Positions 37,001-49,261 of a DNA stretch of 64,000 bases are shown in pieces. Within the stretch, counting starts at the first letter, position 1, and every line of letters begins with the position of its first letter. The translations under genes and the position numbers were made by a program. Below the pieces are notes generated by a model. The model was not told the origin of the DNA. It saw only the letters and a program-made list of their open reading frames with translations, and did not search any database. Source of the DNA: Sialis fuliginosa (taxonomy: Eukaryota > Arthropoda > Insecta > Megaloptera > Sialidae); assembly GCA_961205875.1 (NCBI GenBank), contig OY540815.1, positions 8,618,001 through 8,682,000 of the forward strand, written 5' to 3'.

Positions 37001-38851
37001 TAATATCAGAATTTTTAAGAGACTTATATTGTTATGAAAATTTTTCGTAAATTTTGATTATAACAGCATATCAATATTACAAAATTCACACTTTTGATAA
37101 AATTTTTTTAAATTAAACTGGCTATAACTTTTTTTCTATGGCATTGATCGATTGGGAATTTGGTGTGACTATATAATAGTGTAAGTAGTTTATATTTACA
37201 AAGTTTGGCAAAAAAATGTCTGTGCCGTTCAGAAATAACCAACATTTAATATGTTTTTTGGCCTCGTTTATAAACCTTTGAATAACGCCGTAATTTCAAA
37301 TAACTCAATTAATATGCTATTTGTTATCAATTGAAAATTTTACTCTCTACACAATTAGTTCCATACATTTTTTTCGTGCGATATACCGTTTTCATGAAAA
37401 TCGAGAACATAAGTTGAGAGTTATACACTAAGGGTAGTTTTTTCAATATAGGGGTTGAATTAAAAATTTGATTACTGATAATGGTTTATTATAACAAACT
37501 ATAGATATTTGGTAACATCTTTCCCAATTTTTAACTTCGTCAATGTTTTTCTCTGCACAGTGTTAATTTCCATAGCTTACTCTGTACAACAATCTTGATG
37601 TAAAATGTCATTTTTTTGAGCACTTTAAAATTAAATATTTCTGTTATATATAATCTTACTAAAATTTAATTCTCAGAGAGTTTGCAAATTATTATCCTCT
37701 AAGATTAGTGTTACTTATTTTTTATCAATTCTTCACATTAGCGCCAGAAAAAAATCAAAACTAGCTTATTTTTGGTCGGCCCCTCTAAAAATAAATTTTC
37801 GCGTAGATTTATTAACCATTTAGAATAAAGATAACAAAAAATACTTTTCATAAAAGTTGTAGCATATAAAATTTTACGTATTTTGATGTGATGGTACTTG
37901 CATGTATCTTCATTTGTTTAGGAGATATCTTGATTATACCAAATTACGAAAAAATAAAATTCAGTTCACAAGTTAAAATGACTGTAATTTTTTTTTTGAA
38001 TGGTTTAATCGCGGAATTTTTTTTTATATAAACGTACATGCATGGGCACTATATATGTAACAGACATCATAGTACTAGGAATTATTTAAAGGAGCACAGT
38101 CATGTATGAATTCATAGACTGTAATTTTTATGCAGTTTCCTGAAAAACCGCCCCATATATGTTCACAGTGTTTAAATATTTTTTTCTGTGCACCTATAAT
38201 ATTATTAAAATTTCATAGCGATTCCAAAATGCCTAAAATTTTGCAGATAGTATGACGGGTTAGTGAAATATTTAATGTTTTTGAAAAACCGTATACAATT
38301 AATTTAACATTCATTTAATTTGCAAACTAAATAATACTTTTTTGAAATTTTATTTACGTGTTCACACAATTTTTTTAGATCAAAATCCATGACAGATTTT
38401 TAAAGGAAATTAAACGTAGAATAAGATAAAAATTACAAAAAGGAAAAAACAATTTTTTTTTCATTCTTAATAATGTAATGAAAAAGTATGGAATTGAAAA
38501 ATCAATAAAATTACAGCGATTTTTGATAAACAAATGAACGTGACACCTAAACGTTTGAGTATAGGTTCTAATATTATTTAGTCATATTGTTGGGTATTTT
38601 ATAGCAATTCTAAAACAGCAACATTTTTTTCGATATCTACTTTTGTTCTCGAGATATCTGTATTTTTATGAGCTAGAAAAATGAAAAAATATTTGCACAA
38701 AATCCAACTTTGAATGGGGCTCCCCAAGTTAGCACAAGGTTTAACTCGTGGGACTTTTGGGTGGTGAAACTACAATGTCCCCCCTACATTATGGCATAAA
38801 AATTTTGCTGTTCCCAGAGAATTCCGTTCAAAATCTAATTTGACTATACTA
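34043..38851. repeat. Giant near-perfect palindrome / fold-back element, 4.8 kb
   Basis: The left arm (34078 to about 36270) and right arm (about 36633 to 38826) are inverted copies with only scattered single-base differences (for example at 34178 against 38728), around a spacer of about 360 bp. The outermost TAGTATAGT / ACTATACTA match, but the 25-35 bp between them and the arms differ. It is bounded by TA, or by a 3-bp AAG. No frame over 60 codons, no transposase and no RNA gene is seen in the arms. It could be a fold-back transposon, an inverted duplication, or a hairpin-RNA locus. Confidence 0.93.
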
Positions 38852-39251
38852 AAGAGGTTCCTGTTTTATTGAAAAAAAGGTTTTTTCTTAAGACATAAAT
38901 TATTATTATGACCTGTATATATTCATGTATATTCAGTCAAATACGTTTTTTTTAATACAATCTATACAAAAAATAAATACACAAGGTTAGTCAGAAGGAA
39001 GGACCATTTGATTTATACATTTTTTTGATATACATCAATGGTAAAAATTTTAATAGGTGAATAAAAATGCGAAAAATAGTTTTCGATACAGTTTTCGTCA
39101 GTTTTTTTCTTTCTCTTTAAATAATCAAATTATTTAAAATGAAATTCATGTTTTGTACCCAGCATTAGATTGAAGGTTTAAGAATGATTTATTATAAAAA
39201 AATGTTGCAGGAGACCTTAATTTTTTAGTGAATTATTAATTTACAAATTAA
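38852..39251. other. Noncoding, unassigned
   Basis: Nothing was recognised. Confidence 0.4.
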
Positions 39252-39259
39252 GATTAAGT

Positions 39260-39431
39260 CAGGGCCGTAACTAGAAGCTCGGAAGGCCCGGGGCAAGAGG
39301 TGACCGAGGGATCCCAGAATATGCAAAAGGAAAAATTGAAGACCTTTTTTTTGCTCCTAACTTACACAATTTTTCCTATTTACTTACTTACTCCGATTAT
39401 TACGGCTGCCCCAATGGTACTTACGGCCCTG
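39260..39431. mobile_element. Non-autonomous hAT element, 172 bp
   Basis: The ends are CAGGGCCGTAACTAG and TTACGGCCCTG. A perfect 8-bp duplication GATTAAGT flanks the element at 39252-39259 and 39432-39439. A second CCCCGGGGC-like / GCTGCCCC pairing lies inside. It is noncoding. Confidence 0.88.
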
Positions 39432-39439
39432 GATTAAGT

Positions 39440-40244
39440 TTAAAATTAACATTAATCATGGTTTGAAAATAACTAATTGTGGTTAATTTTGCTTTATACA
39501 ACCCGAAGTTAGACTAAAGAAATGCTAATTTTAAGCATCTTCTCTCTTAAGGTAAATCAGATTCATACACCAAAAAAGTTTAAAATTTCAAATTGTTTTT
39601 TGTACTGTAAATTCGTGTTTTGTTAAAGTAGTCCTAAGTAACTGACTCATCAACACCTAGCCCAATACTTTGTACTTAAAAACCTTAAGTGTTGTGCGTG
39701 TCTTCCTCTAAGAAGGGATATTCTGAAATGTAACTTCGAGGGGCAAAAGAGGAATGGTGTGTTGATCTGGTTTATTTTAATACATTTGTTTGCAAACTCT
39801 TTTATTTAAAAAAAAAAACACACATATGTATTTGTCGTTCTATATCCGACTCAAATAAGGATATAAAATTGTTCCAAACTAACAGTACAAATAGCACAAA
39901 ATTGTATAAGAACAAATATAACTCATTCTTTATACTGCAATTTAAAATATATATAACAAGAACACAATGCACCATGCATTATATTTAATCGTTATAGCTA
40001 CGAACGCATCAACGCGAACTTCAGTATCTGAGAGCTTAAATGAGTGAAACTATTAACCTAGATTTTACTCGACGGTGAACCGAGAAATGTATCTGAACGT
40101 CTCATTGTCATTGCAGATAAACGTCATACAAACAGAAATAATTATACATTCTGAAATTCATTATTCAGCAACAAGGACCATGAATAAAACACTGCAATTC
40201 TCGTCTCGTACATATATTAATATCTACAATAAGATTTTGTATAA
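39440..40244. other. Noncoding, unassigned
   Basis: The 88-aa frame starting at 40075 runs into repeat D and has no motif. Confidence 0.35.
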
Positions 40245-40580
40245 AATATTTTTACTTTCTTATACCCTGTATATGAAATATACATATAGTATAAGTAAGT
40301 ATAAAATAGTGAAGCCGATTTTTTTCAAATCCGGATTTTGATTATTAAAATGAATTAATCATTTTGACCTTCCTTGAATTCATTCGGACTATTTTCGCCA
40401 TGATGTCTGTGTGTCTGTCTATCGGTCGGTCTGTCTGAAAGTGCTGTAACTCAAATACAACAAATCGTAGAAGGGTAGAATTCTATATTTAAGATTAATT
40501 TTTGTCTGGGAAGAAACGACTGACGTCGATTTTTTAAATTTTCGAATTACTTTGAAACAGTGCAAATTAGAGAAAAATGG
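40245..40580 (+). repeat. Interspersed repeat family D, copy 2
   Basis: Inverse-orientation partner of 1800-2090, sharing ACTTTCTTATACCC, CATTTTGACCTTCC, TTTTCGCCATGATGT-type, GCTGTAACTCAAAT and TTTTTGTCTGGGAAG. It begins with a TATA-rich stretch. Confidence 0.65.
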
Positions 40581-40689
40581 TCAAGTTAAAAATGTTGGTA
40601 ATATCAATATCTATTTATGTTCTATTCATTTTTTCGAAAAAACGAATTTAAAATTTTTTTATTAATTCAAATGGTTCATAACAGATAAG

Positions 40690-41130
40690 AAATATCTTCC
40701 ATGAGTGTCATGGGACTTTCTTATACGTATTGTGTTTGCCATAGATACCATGAGACTTTTTTATACATAATACTGACAATTGAACAGTGTGGGTGATTCT
40801 AAATAATTATTTTAAAAAATTATTTCTGGCTAAATCATAAATGTTGGAAAAAATGTATGGGCAACAAATTGTAGATAATAACATACTCGACATTTTTCAT
40901 CTAAAACATTTTTTTTCTTATTTCAAAAGTAAGTAATTACGTTCAAAAAAATGTATTTGATACATACATAATGTAGAGAATAATATTATCTATAGTTTAT
41001 GTTCCATTCATTTTATTCTATCTTTTATTATTTTGTCAGAAATATATTTTAATAAAATAAGAATCACGTACACTGTTCACTGTCAGGATTACGTATAAGA
41101 AAGTTTCATGGCTCTTACGGCAGATATTTT
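40690..41130. repeat. Fold-back MITE, about 440 bp
   Basis: Inverted ends share AAATATCT, CATGGGACTTTCTTATACGTA-like and CTGACA..GAACAGTGT blocks (40748-40805 against 41050-41112). The left side contains the ACTTTYTTATAC block twice, as an internal direct repeat. It is noncoding. Confidence 0.6.
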
Positions 41131-41136
41131 AGAATA

Positions 41137-42273
41137 TAAGGGGGTTTCCATAAATCACGTTGTTTTTAGGACACTTCCTCCCTCCTCTTCCCACCATTGT
41201 GCTGCTATGTGATATTTTCACTCTTCCCTGCTTGTACGCACATATCACGTATATTTTTTAATATATTTCAAATAACGATAAAGATCCTATAATACAGGGT
41301 GTCCCATGGGAAGGTGTTGAAACTGATCAGCTATAATTTTCAAATGAATGCAGTTATTGAAAAAATAAAAATTGCGTTGAAAAGAGGAGTAAAAGCAAAA
41401 TGAATATTCTGACTTTTACTCTCGAAAAGTGCTTCTTTTCGAGAGTTCTTGTAGTAGGCGAGCAGATTATCCAGTCTAGCTCGCTTAGAAATAACACTAA
41501 CCGACCGAACGAAGATCTAGTGATTAAAAATGATTTTATTAAATTCTTTATATTTTTCTGAGAAAAAAACACATCTATATACATTATACATGATATTTTT
41601 TTATGCGGTCCTTCAATAGGTACACGCATTTTTTTGTTTAATAAATCTAAATCTGCGTTAAAAAATCTGAAAAAATTGTGTAAGCTTCATTGGATTAAAG
41701 TGAACATTTTTTATCTCATAATTTTTTTTTAATCAATAGTTTTGAAGATAAAAAATATTTTAACTTTAAAAATAGCGAAAAGTTCGTATATTTGTGTAAT
41801 CCGTTCACCTATAAGGGGTTTCGTATTAAATACGGAAAACATAAAGTTAAGAGTGAAACAACACTAAAATTTATTTATTTAAACTTATGCGTTACGTCTA
41901 TCACTCAATTTTTGAACAATAAATCCGCATTTAAATAATTTTTGTGCTATTTTTAACAAAACAATCGACAATTTTAGCACTTCTTCATCAATAAAATAAA
42001 CCGAATCACAAACATTTTATTAAATTTTTTTTATACCCATTAAAAACTGTAGACTTTTTTCTTTTCAACGCTTTTTTTTCGTTTGAAAATAACAGCTGAT
42101 TTGTTTTTAACACCTTCTCTCAGTATATCAAATTATAATACAAAAATACATATACAGAAAAAATATTATAGCTTGTTCCACCCCTCCCCTTCCTCACGTG
42201 ATCGAGAGTGATGTTTTAACTGCCCCCCCCCTCCCTTCTTTACATAACAACATGATTTATGAACGCTGCCTTA
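41137..42273. mobile_element. TIR element with TAAGG ends, split by a nested element
   Basis: The left TAAGGGGGTTTCCATAAATC and right inverse (TAAGGCAGCGTTCATAAATC) form TIRs of about 30 bp, followed by matching pyrimidine-rich CCTCCC tracts. The middle (41293 to about 42126) is a separate CAGGGTGTCCCA element. The host element by itself is only about 300 bp. Confidence 0.7.
41293..42126. mobile_element. TIR element family C (CAGGGTGTCCCA), copy 1, nested
   Basis: The left TIR carries GGGAAGGTGTTGAAACT, AGCTATAATTTTCAAA and TGCAGTTATTGA. The right end has the inverse AACAGCTGAT...TTAACACC but its last dozen bases are eroded. The interior aligns in inverse orientation with 51490-51973 (TTATGCGTTACGTC, AATTTTAGCA). 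It is noncoding; the 91-aa frame at 41354-41629 is not recognised. Confidence 0.75.
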
Positions 42274-43536
42274 CATGTAAAAAATTTATTGATATACATA
42301 TTTTATATGTATTATACTTTATGCAAAATATCTCCAGCAAATTGCATCAAAAATCTCGCTTCGTGTAAACCAAAAGTGGTTGTAAACAAGCATCGAACTC
42401 TATATTTCATAACGATATCTTGTAAAAATGAAACCCTGTAGCATAACGTCGTTCTACTCCGCTGTAACTCCTCATCTTCACACCGCAATGCGACACTGCA
42501 TGTGTGTATATGAATTCAGATGTCTAAAACTAGTTATTGTGCGTTATTAATACCAAAAAATTGGATATATACCTGAACTCGATAAAACTAAATATAATTA
42601 AAATGTAGTCTAGAAGTAATGCCTGATTTCTGGGTGGAAACTGCATTTTTTTTAAATATTCTCCCGTGTCAAAATAAAATTTATAAGGCATGTTTAAAAA
42701 AATTTTTGTTTAAACATAAGAATAATAGTCCAGGCTCTGTCTAGGCTAAAAAGTACCTAAAATAGGAATTTTTGGGTACAGTTTTAATACTTACAGGATA
42801 TGTTACAAAAGAGGTGTTGAATAATACCCTAAGTTTGCTCCGATTTTGGTTCAATTGCAAAATTCTTAAGATTTTTTGATTTTTGTTAAATAGCGGTCTA
42901 AATAAATAGGTATTATATAAAAAAAAGTTTCAAATAAAAGTTATTCGCAACGAAATTCACTACAACCTCCATTTTGAAAAAAATAATTTGTTTATCCGCT
43001 ACGCTGATTAAAATGGCTGAAAACACACTTTTTTTAAGTTTAACGTTTTTGGAAAATAAACATTCTGTAGTACAGAACATTTACTGAAAATTAGGACCTG
43101 ATAGATATCAAAAACAGTTGTAAAACTGTTTGTATGTGTTCTCAAAGACTTATATAATCGATTACCACCATAAAATGTAAATTTTTTCAATTCTTTGGCA
43201 AATGGTAGCACTAAAATCTTATTGTTGAGTTTTTTTTTATTTTAAATCAATTGAATTGTTTCATAGAACCAGAACTATTGAAAAAATAATAGCCAAGAAC
43301 CTGCTCTGAATAATTATTTATCTTTTGGAGAAAACCGCATTAAAATCGTATAGGTTTTTTCTCGTAACGTTTTTTTCCTGTGAGCTGGCAGGGGCAATGG
43401 TCACGACCAACAACAGTGAACAACGAGCTTTGATTGGTTGATTCATGGAATTTCTGGTGGAATGTACCAGAAATTAAAAGAATGTAATTTTTTAAGCGTG
43501 TAAAGAAGTGAGAAAGAAGTAACCAGAAAGAGATAG
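42274..43536. other. Noncoding, possible old repeat
   Basis: No protein was recognised. A patch at 43370-43470 is richer in G+C (GTGAGCTGGCAGGGGCAATG). Confidence 0.3.
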
Positions 43537-43843
43537 AAAGATTATATATTTTGTGTCGTAGTACTTATCATTTTGTAATCATTAGCAAGTGTCCATCACT
43601 GCGTACTCAATACTGGTTTTACCTTTGCCATTACTGGAGAAAAAACATGATCAAAATAAAAGGCTTTAATTTAAAAAACAAACTATATTTGCAGGCTTTG
43701 GTAATTAAATTGAGTAAATAAAGAGTTACTTGTTTTATTAGTAACATGAGTTCATGAGAATTTAAAAAAAAAAACAAGTCCATTAATAAAAAAAAAAACG
43801 AAAACTTGCTCTTATAGCGGCCATAACTGGCGCCTTTACCTTA
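43537..43843 (+). repeat. TIR element family B, copy 2 (left-truncated)
   Basis: Matches the right half of the 16.1 kb copy, from TATATTTTGTGTCGTAGTAC to ATAACTGG...ACCTTA. The left half and left TIR are missing. Confidence 0.8.
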
Positions 43844-46127
43844 TTTTATTATCATACTTCTTTGAGTTATTTTTTTCTAACTTCAACAACAGTACATACC
43901 TGTAACTTGTTATTTTAAATGAAATGTTCTTCAATTTAAATCAATGATTTCAAAGTATTTGGAATTCAGCAAAGGGTTGAAATCCTACAATGAAATGAAT
44001 AAGAGTTGAGAGAATATGAGATACATTCTTTTGAGATAAGAAAATTGGGACAATTACTTGGCAACACTTTTGAGCGATTCCGACTTTGTGTCATAGCAAA
44101 TATTTTATTAGGTACATTATTTTAAACATTTTCTACAATCTTTTAAAAATCTTATATCCTAACTTGAAAATACTGAAATGCATTAATTATTATTGTCAAT
44201 AATTTGATTTTTTTTCTTCTTAATTAAATCATACATCATATAAAAAAGAAAAACATAGGTTCCCATTACACATTTTTTTCGTCAATATTTTAGACTGTAC
44301 AATTAATGCTTCATACTGTGCTTATATAAAATGTATGTAGTGATGTACATATTATGAAACGCCCTTTTTCTCTTCATCGTCGCTAAATCCATCCGTATCA
44401 ATCGAAATTAAACCGGAAATCACGTCGGTCGATCAATCGACACATGTCAGATCAAAAAGCACGCTGCTAGCTAAATGCTGTAAAGGAGTAGTTCAGTGTC
44501 AACAAATCTACGTGCCTATATGCGTGTGGAGTAGTGGAGGATGAAGGGGGGGGGGGGGGGATTTGTGTGTGCTTAGTAACGCGAGTACCAAATTTTCACA
44601 GAAAATCCATTCGAGTGAGTTATCATTTCCACTTCCTACTCAATATTGCTTCTCTGATTTTTTGTAATGATTTTTGATTAATTATTATTTTACCACTTTG
44701 ACTTTTTGGCATTGAAAAATCAACATTTTTATATAAAATTGTAGGTCATTGTCATTACCTATCAATTTTTATATATAAATCTGTAAAAAAGGAATTATTT
44801 TTAATCAATAATTTGTTTTTTTGAATTTTTGTTTATCTGTTTATTCGGGCATGACACGAAAACGACTGAACTTGTTGGAACTTTTACTATTCGAAAATCT
44901 TAAAATTAGTTAACGTTATATAGTTGAATTAGGACACTTACTTTTGATTATTAATATTTGAATTCAAAACAAACATGGGCGAAGTCACAGGATATTTTTA
45001 GTATACATTAAAAAATGATGGAAAGATGTCGATAAATTTAAATAGAAAATACATTAAAAATCAACACATATTATAATAATTGTCGTACCGAAGAAAATTA
45101 ATTTAAATTTAAATTTTCATATGAATGAATTCAAAATCAAGTGATTATTGATTTTCTCTCAGCTCCAACAATTTAAATTAAAGTCTTGTATAAATAAAAC
45201 ATTCAATTGAAACTCATCAATCTGCTGTCGCGATTTCTTGAACAAAGACACTTGTATACGGCTCTACGAGCTTTACAACCGCTGGATATTCACGATATTA
45301 AACTTTTTATTTTGTAATTTTAGTTTTGTTTGTCTTTAAATTCTTGACTCTCCCGATTTCATTTTGATTTTATATTAAAATACTAAAAATTAATTATTTT
45401 ATACATAACGTATATTCTTTATTAAGGTAAGAATAAATTAACCTTTTAGTTACAAAGTTCACAAGATATTTTGTTGTGACAGATGAATGGATAGACTACA
45501 AAATAAGGTTAATATTGATCTCGATGTACTTACACAGTGATTCAAAAATATGTAGTTAAAAATTAAAATACAGTAGGGTTAGTGGGGGAAATGGATATGA
45601 GAAGTAATTGGGTAGTATTTTTTTAGAAATGTTTCCATTTACTTGATATACAGGGTGAAATTTCTCGAAAATGGTTGATCGTATAAAAAATAAACAAAGT
45701 ATATTTTTGTGTATTCTGTATCATTTTATTACAATCTTCTAAAAGTACTCAACTCAAGAAAAAATTAAAGAACAAAAACATACTTGATAAAAATCGGCGA
45801 GCTCACTGGCTCCACACACCCCTGGTCTAAATTATTGTTGTTTGATAGTGGAAATCGATAACACTTATTAATAATAAACCGGTTATCAAATTTCATAACT
45901 GCATTACAATAGGTTCTCTAGATATTAAATAAATACTAATTTTAGGCAACATTTTTAGAAGACTATAGCTTCCTCACGAAGAATTTCTGTTAATTTTTTT
46001 ACACTAGTTGTAAATCATCCTACAATACTTTAGAGCTGTAATAAATGCATAAATGTAAATTGTTTTTATTTTATAAAAATTTATATATAAAGTATAAAAA
46101 CAAGTGAGTGGGTACTAACTTTCCAAT
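43844..46127. other. Noncoding; a 15-G tract and a less AT-rich patch at 44.35-44.63 kb
   Basis: The patch at 44350-44630 is non-repetitive by eye and less AT-rich than its surroundings. It includes a run of 15 G (44546-44560) and TTCAGTG, an initiator-like motif, at about 44492. It might be regulatory; no coding evidence. An isolated ACAGGGTGAAATTTC end lies at about 45650. Confidence 0.3.
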
Positions 46128-46892
46128 TTTGCTTCGTCGGTCGCAATATCGAAGATACGAGAATCTTTGTGATCGTTTCAGATTGAGACAAAAAAAATGT
46201 TCTCCGATTTCAAAATTTTAAATTGATTTATCTGTTTCACGTCAAGGTAAACACGTTTCGTTCCGTGTTTGTCTGTCCCCTGAATCCTTGTCAGGAACCA
46301 CTGAACAGATATTATTGAAACTTGGTCGGATTGTTGGATCTAGCTTGAGGACGGTCCCATTTCAAAATCATTAAAATTGTGTCGAAGGGGGAGGGGTGAC
46401 ATGCCAAAATGTTATTTTATTTATTTTTAAGATATCTCAAGAACGACACATGGTACGTGAAAATTTTATAGAATATTTTTTGTAGAGCATTAAATTTCCT
46501 ATAATATGGATCTACAACGTTTGTTGTAAAATATTCCCTTAGAAAGATTTATCTCAATTTATTTTAAAAATTCGTGTTTTGTTTTTCTAAATTGATATTT
46601 GCTTGGACATATTAAAAATGTCATTTTGACGTTTTAAATGTCATTTTGGCGTTTTAAATGTCAAATTTAGATTTAGATTGAAATTGTCAAAAAATTAAAA
46701 ATACATACAAAAATATTCAGGTGCGTTTTAAGAAAAATTTAGAACTAATATTTTTGAGTAAAATTGTATAAAAATTAAATTCCAGACTATTTATATAAAC
46801 ATATCGGTTTTTATTTAAATTGTTGACTAATTAACTACCTTTGGTGAATTTAGGACGAGGAAGCACAATGCATTTACTTGGTAGATGTTTTT
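46128..46892 (+). repeat. Interspersed repeat family A, copy 2
   Basis: Near full length. It starts TTTTGCTTCGTCGG, then CAATATCGAAGATACGAGAA, the CCCCTGAATCCTTGTCA block, TTGAAACTTGGTCGGAT, AAGATATCTCAAGAACGACA, two to three units of TGTCATTTTGACGTTTTAAA, and a TGCATTTACTTGG end. Outer GCTTCCTCG/CGAGGAAGC forms a short inverted repeat in intact copies. Confidence 0.85.
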
Positions 46893-47734
46893 ATAATATT
46901 TTAACCTGCAGGATTGAATTTCAAAAACATACCACCTATTTCCCCCACCCCCCACTTACTCTACTTTAAAACTATTATACTTAAAATTTAAAATGTACAT
47001 TCGCCCTGGTAATACGGTTCAATTTTACATCGATTTATCTAAAAAATAAAAAATAGTGTAGCCAGTGTTATCGGCGACATGAGAAATGTGTTCTTAATGA
47101 CACGCACTAACCACACTTTTTCACGATTGATGCAACCATTCAAGTTGGCCAGAACATTATATCGATTGAGACACTTTGACCGAGAAAAGACATATTGTTA
47201 GCAATCTAGATAACAAAGACGAAGCCACTCTCAGAATAGTTTCTTTTTTCGTATGTGTGGAATTCCTCACACATACGAAAAGAACATTTTATATAGTTTT
47301 CATATATTTCATGGACTTTTCTAATATTATTCTCGCGTTTTTATGTCTTTTGTTTTTGTATTAATAAATTTCAATTCTGGTTCTGGTTGGATGTTCTCAT
47401 ACATAAAATGAATATATTTTTAAAGAACTTTACTCGTAAAACAATCAAAAAAACGAAATATGTGTATCTTTCTTATAATTTGCATGATATTTTTTCATTT
47501 TTACTTACAATACATTAGTTAGGAACATACCAATATACACAAATACAGTCATTATCCGAATTACATTTTTACCCGAACGGCATCCAATATATAAAATAAC
47601 GTTGCTTCGACTAACATTATACACTCCGGCGTACATTAATCGAATTCTTTTCCCATATTACATTATTAGCTCAGGTTTTCGAGATATCCTAACCTAAATA
47701 ACTGTTATAACAAAAGGGACATTATTTTCTATTT
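46893..47734. other. Noncoding, unassigned
   Basis: The 62-aa frame at 47176-47364 contains a small perfect hairpin (TTCGTATGTGTG / CACACATACGAA) and no known motif. Confidence 0.35.
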
Positions 47735-48480
47735 CCCATAGACTAACTAGAATACTGTCAAAATTTCATGACAATTCATGTACTCTTGTTCAAGTTGCAG
47801 CCTTCGAAGTGACGCTACTTTTTGTATTTTTTTTAATCATGAAAAAAAGTGAATTTCGTGTTTTGATTAAACATTGTCCAAACAAAGGAATGGCTTGATA
47901 AGTGTTACGGCACATCTTCTCCAGCTAATTCGACCGTAAAATATTAGTTTGATGAGTTTCGTCATGACCATACGAGCACAAATGTTGCACCACGTTCAGG
48001 AAGACCAAATGAGGCAGTTACTCCAGAAAACATTCGAAAAATTGTGTTGAATGACCGCAAAGTGAAAATGAGTGAACTAGCTAACACTATAGACATCTCA
48101 AAGGAACGTGTTGGTCATATAATTAATGAATGTTTACATATGAAGAAGCTTTGCGCGCGATGGATACCAAAAATGATGTTTCATCAAGACAATGCACCAT
48201 CTCACAAGGCTCACGTTACGACCGATAAATTGAAAGAATTGCGCTATGGATATGTTCCGCATACACCGTATTCTCCTGACCTGGCTACCAGTGACTATTA
48301 CCGTTTTCCGAAATTGAAAATGTCAAGTTGAATACAAACGCCTATTTTGAGGGACTTGACGAGAACTACTATAAGACCGGTATCGAAATCTTAAAGGACT
48401 GTTGGAACGGGTGTATTACTCTAGATGGAGATTATTTCGAAGAATACAAGTTTTTTCATTGTTAGGCCAAATACTTTTCA
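47735..48480 (+). mobile_element. Internally deleted mariner element
   Basis: It spans the 5' UTR shared with 5620-5735, the transposase relic and a short 3' part. I could not see intact TIRs at either end. Confidence 0.75.
47839..48463 (+). pseudogene. Mariner transposase relic
   Basis: Mariner transposases are nuclear D,D34D enzymes. The frame starts at 47839 (MKKSEF...), loses about 12 codons early and then shifts. It continues through the N-terminal helix-turn-helix region, with RSGRPNEAVTPENIRKIV and the linker helix NTIDISKERVGHII. After LCARWIP a large internal deletion removes the segment that holds the first catalytic Asp. Reading resumes at FHQDNAPSH (second Asp) and YSPDLATSDYY (third Asp), shifts once more near 48327, and ends with GDYFEEYKFFHC and a stop. 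It is non-functional. Confidence 0.9.
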
Positions 48481-49105
48481 GTCAGAGTAATACCGTGAAA
48501 AAGAACTTTAGAAAGAAATTGTTACCTTGGTAATATTTTCATAAATATGAACCAAAACCTTCGAGATCGTTTAATCAGGTCTCGGCAGCAAATATTATGT
48601 TACTTGCGTAATCAATAGAAACTATCTATAACAATTTCAGGAACGACCCAATTCCATTTCCAACAAAGACTGACTATTATATAAAACAAAGCAGACATTT
48701 ACTTTTTCCCTTCGAACAATTGATAACCAAAATCTAGAGTGTGCTGTGAACCACCACGGGCGCCCGTCAACACAAAGACAGGTCTGATTATTCTCTTTTT
48801 GTGTGTAACGTTTTCTGGACGCTAATCAAATTACACAAAAGACGTCAGAAGCCGCGCAAAAGACGATCCTATTATTCTTGAAGAACAACGCAGTGCAAAA
48901 TTTCAAATTTAAAATAAACTCTCTCGTACGTGACTCAAAAGGAAATTACTTACAAAAATACATACACAGTTTCTTCTAAACAACGGTACGTATAATAAAA
49001 GAAAAGATGTTCGTTAAGATATACAGAAATTTACTTTTAAGATGTATGTACAAGTACACATATTTACTAGAATTTCAAAATAGGTGAAATCTGCGTGACT
49101 GGCTC
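48481..49105. other. Noncoding, unassigned
   Basis: No gene or repeat was recognised. Confidence 0.4.
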
Positions 49106-49113
49106 TACTAGAT

Positions 49114-49261
49114 CAGTGGTCTCCAAAGTGAAGTACACGTACCTCAAGGGGTACGCCAAGATTCCTTTCAAAATACTATATGTGTGTTATATTATATTAT
49201 ATTAATTTTATTATTATTTTCGTCTTAAGGGTACGCGATCAAAAAATTTTGGAGATACCTG
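49114..49261. mobile_element. Non-autonomous hAT element, 148 bp
   Basis: The ends CAGTGGTCTCCAAA and TTTGGAGATACCTG are inverted, with GGGTACGC / GTACACGTACC subterminal pairing. Flanks TACTAGAT (49106-49113) and CTCTAGAT (49262-49269) agree at 6 of 8 positions, an aged 8-bp duplication. It is noncoding. Confidence 0.75.

Noticed and set aside
34043..38851. Palindrome as a viral or plasmid inverted-repeat terminus
   Set aside because: There are no viral or replication genes in or near it, and both flanks are ordinary repeat-rich chromosomal DNA.
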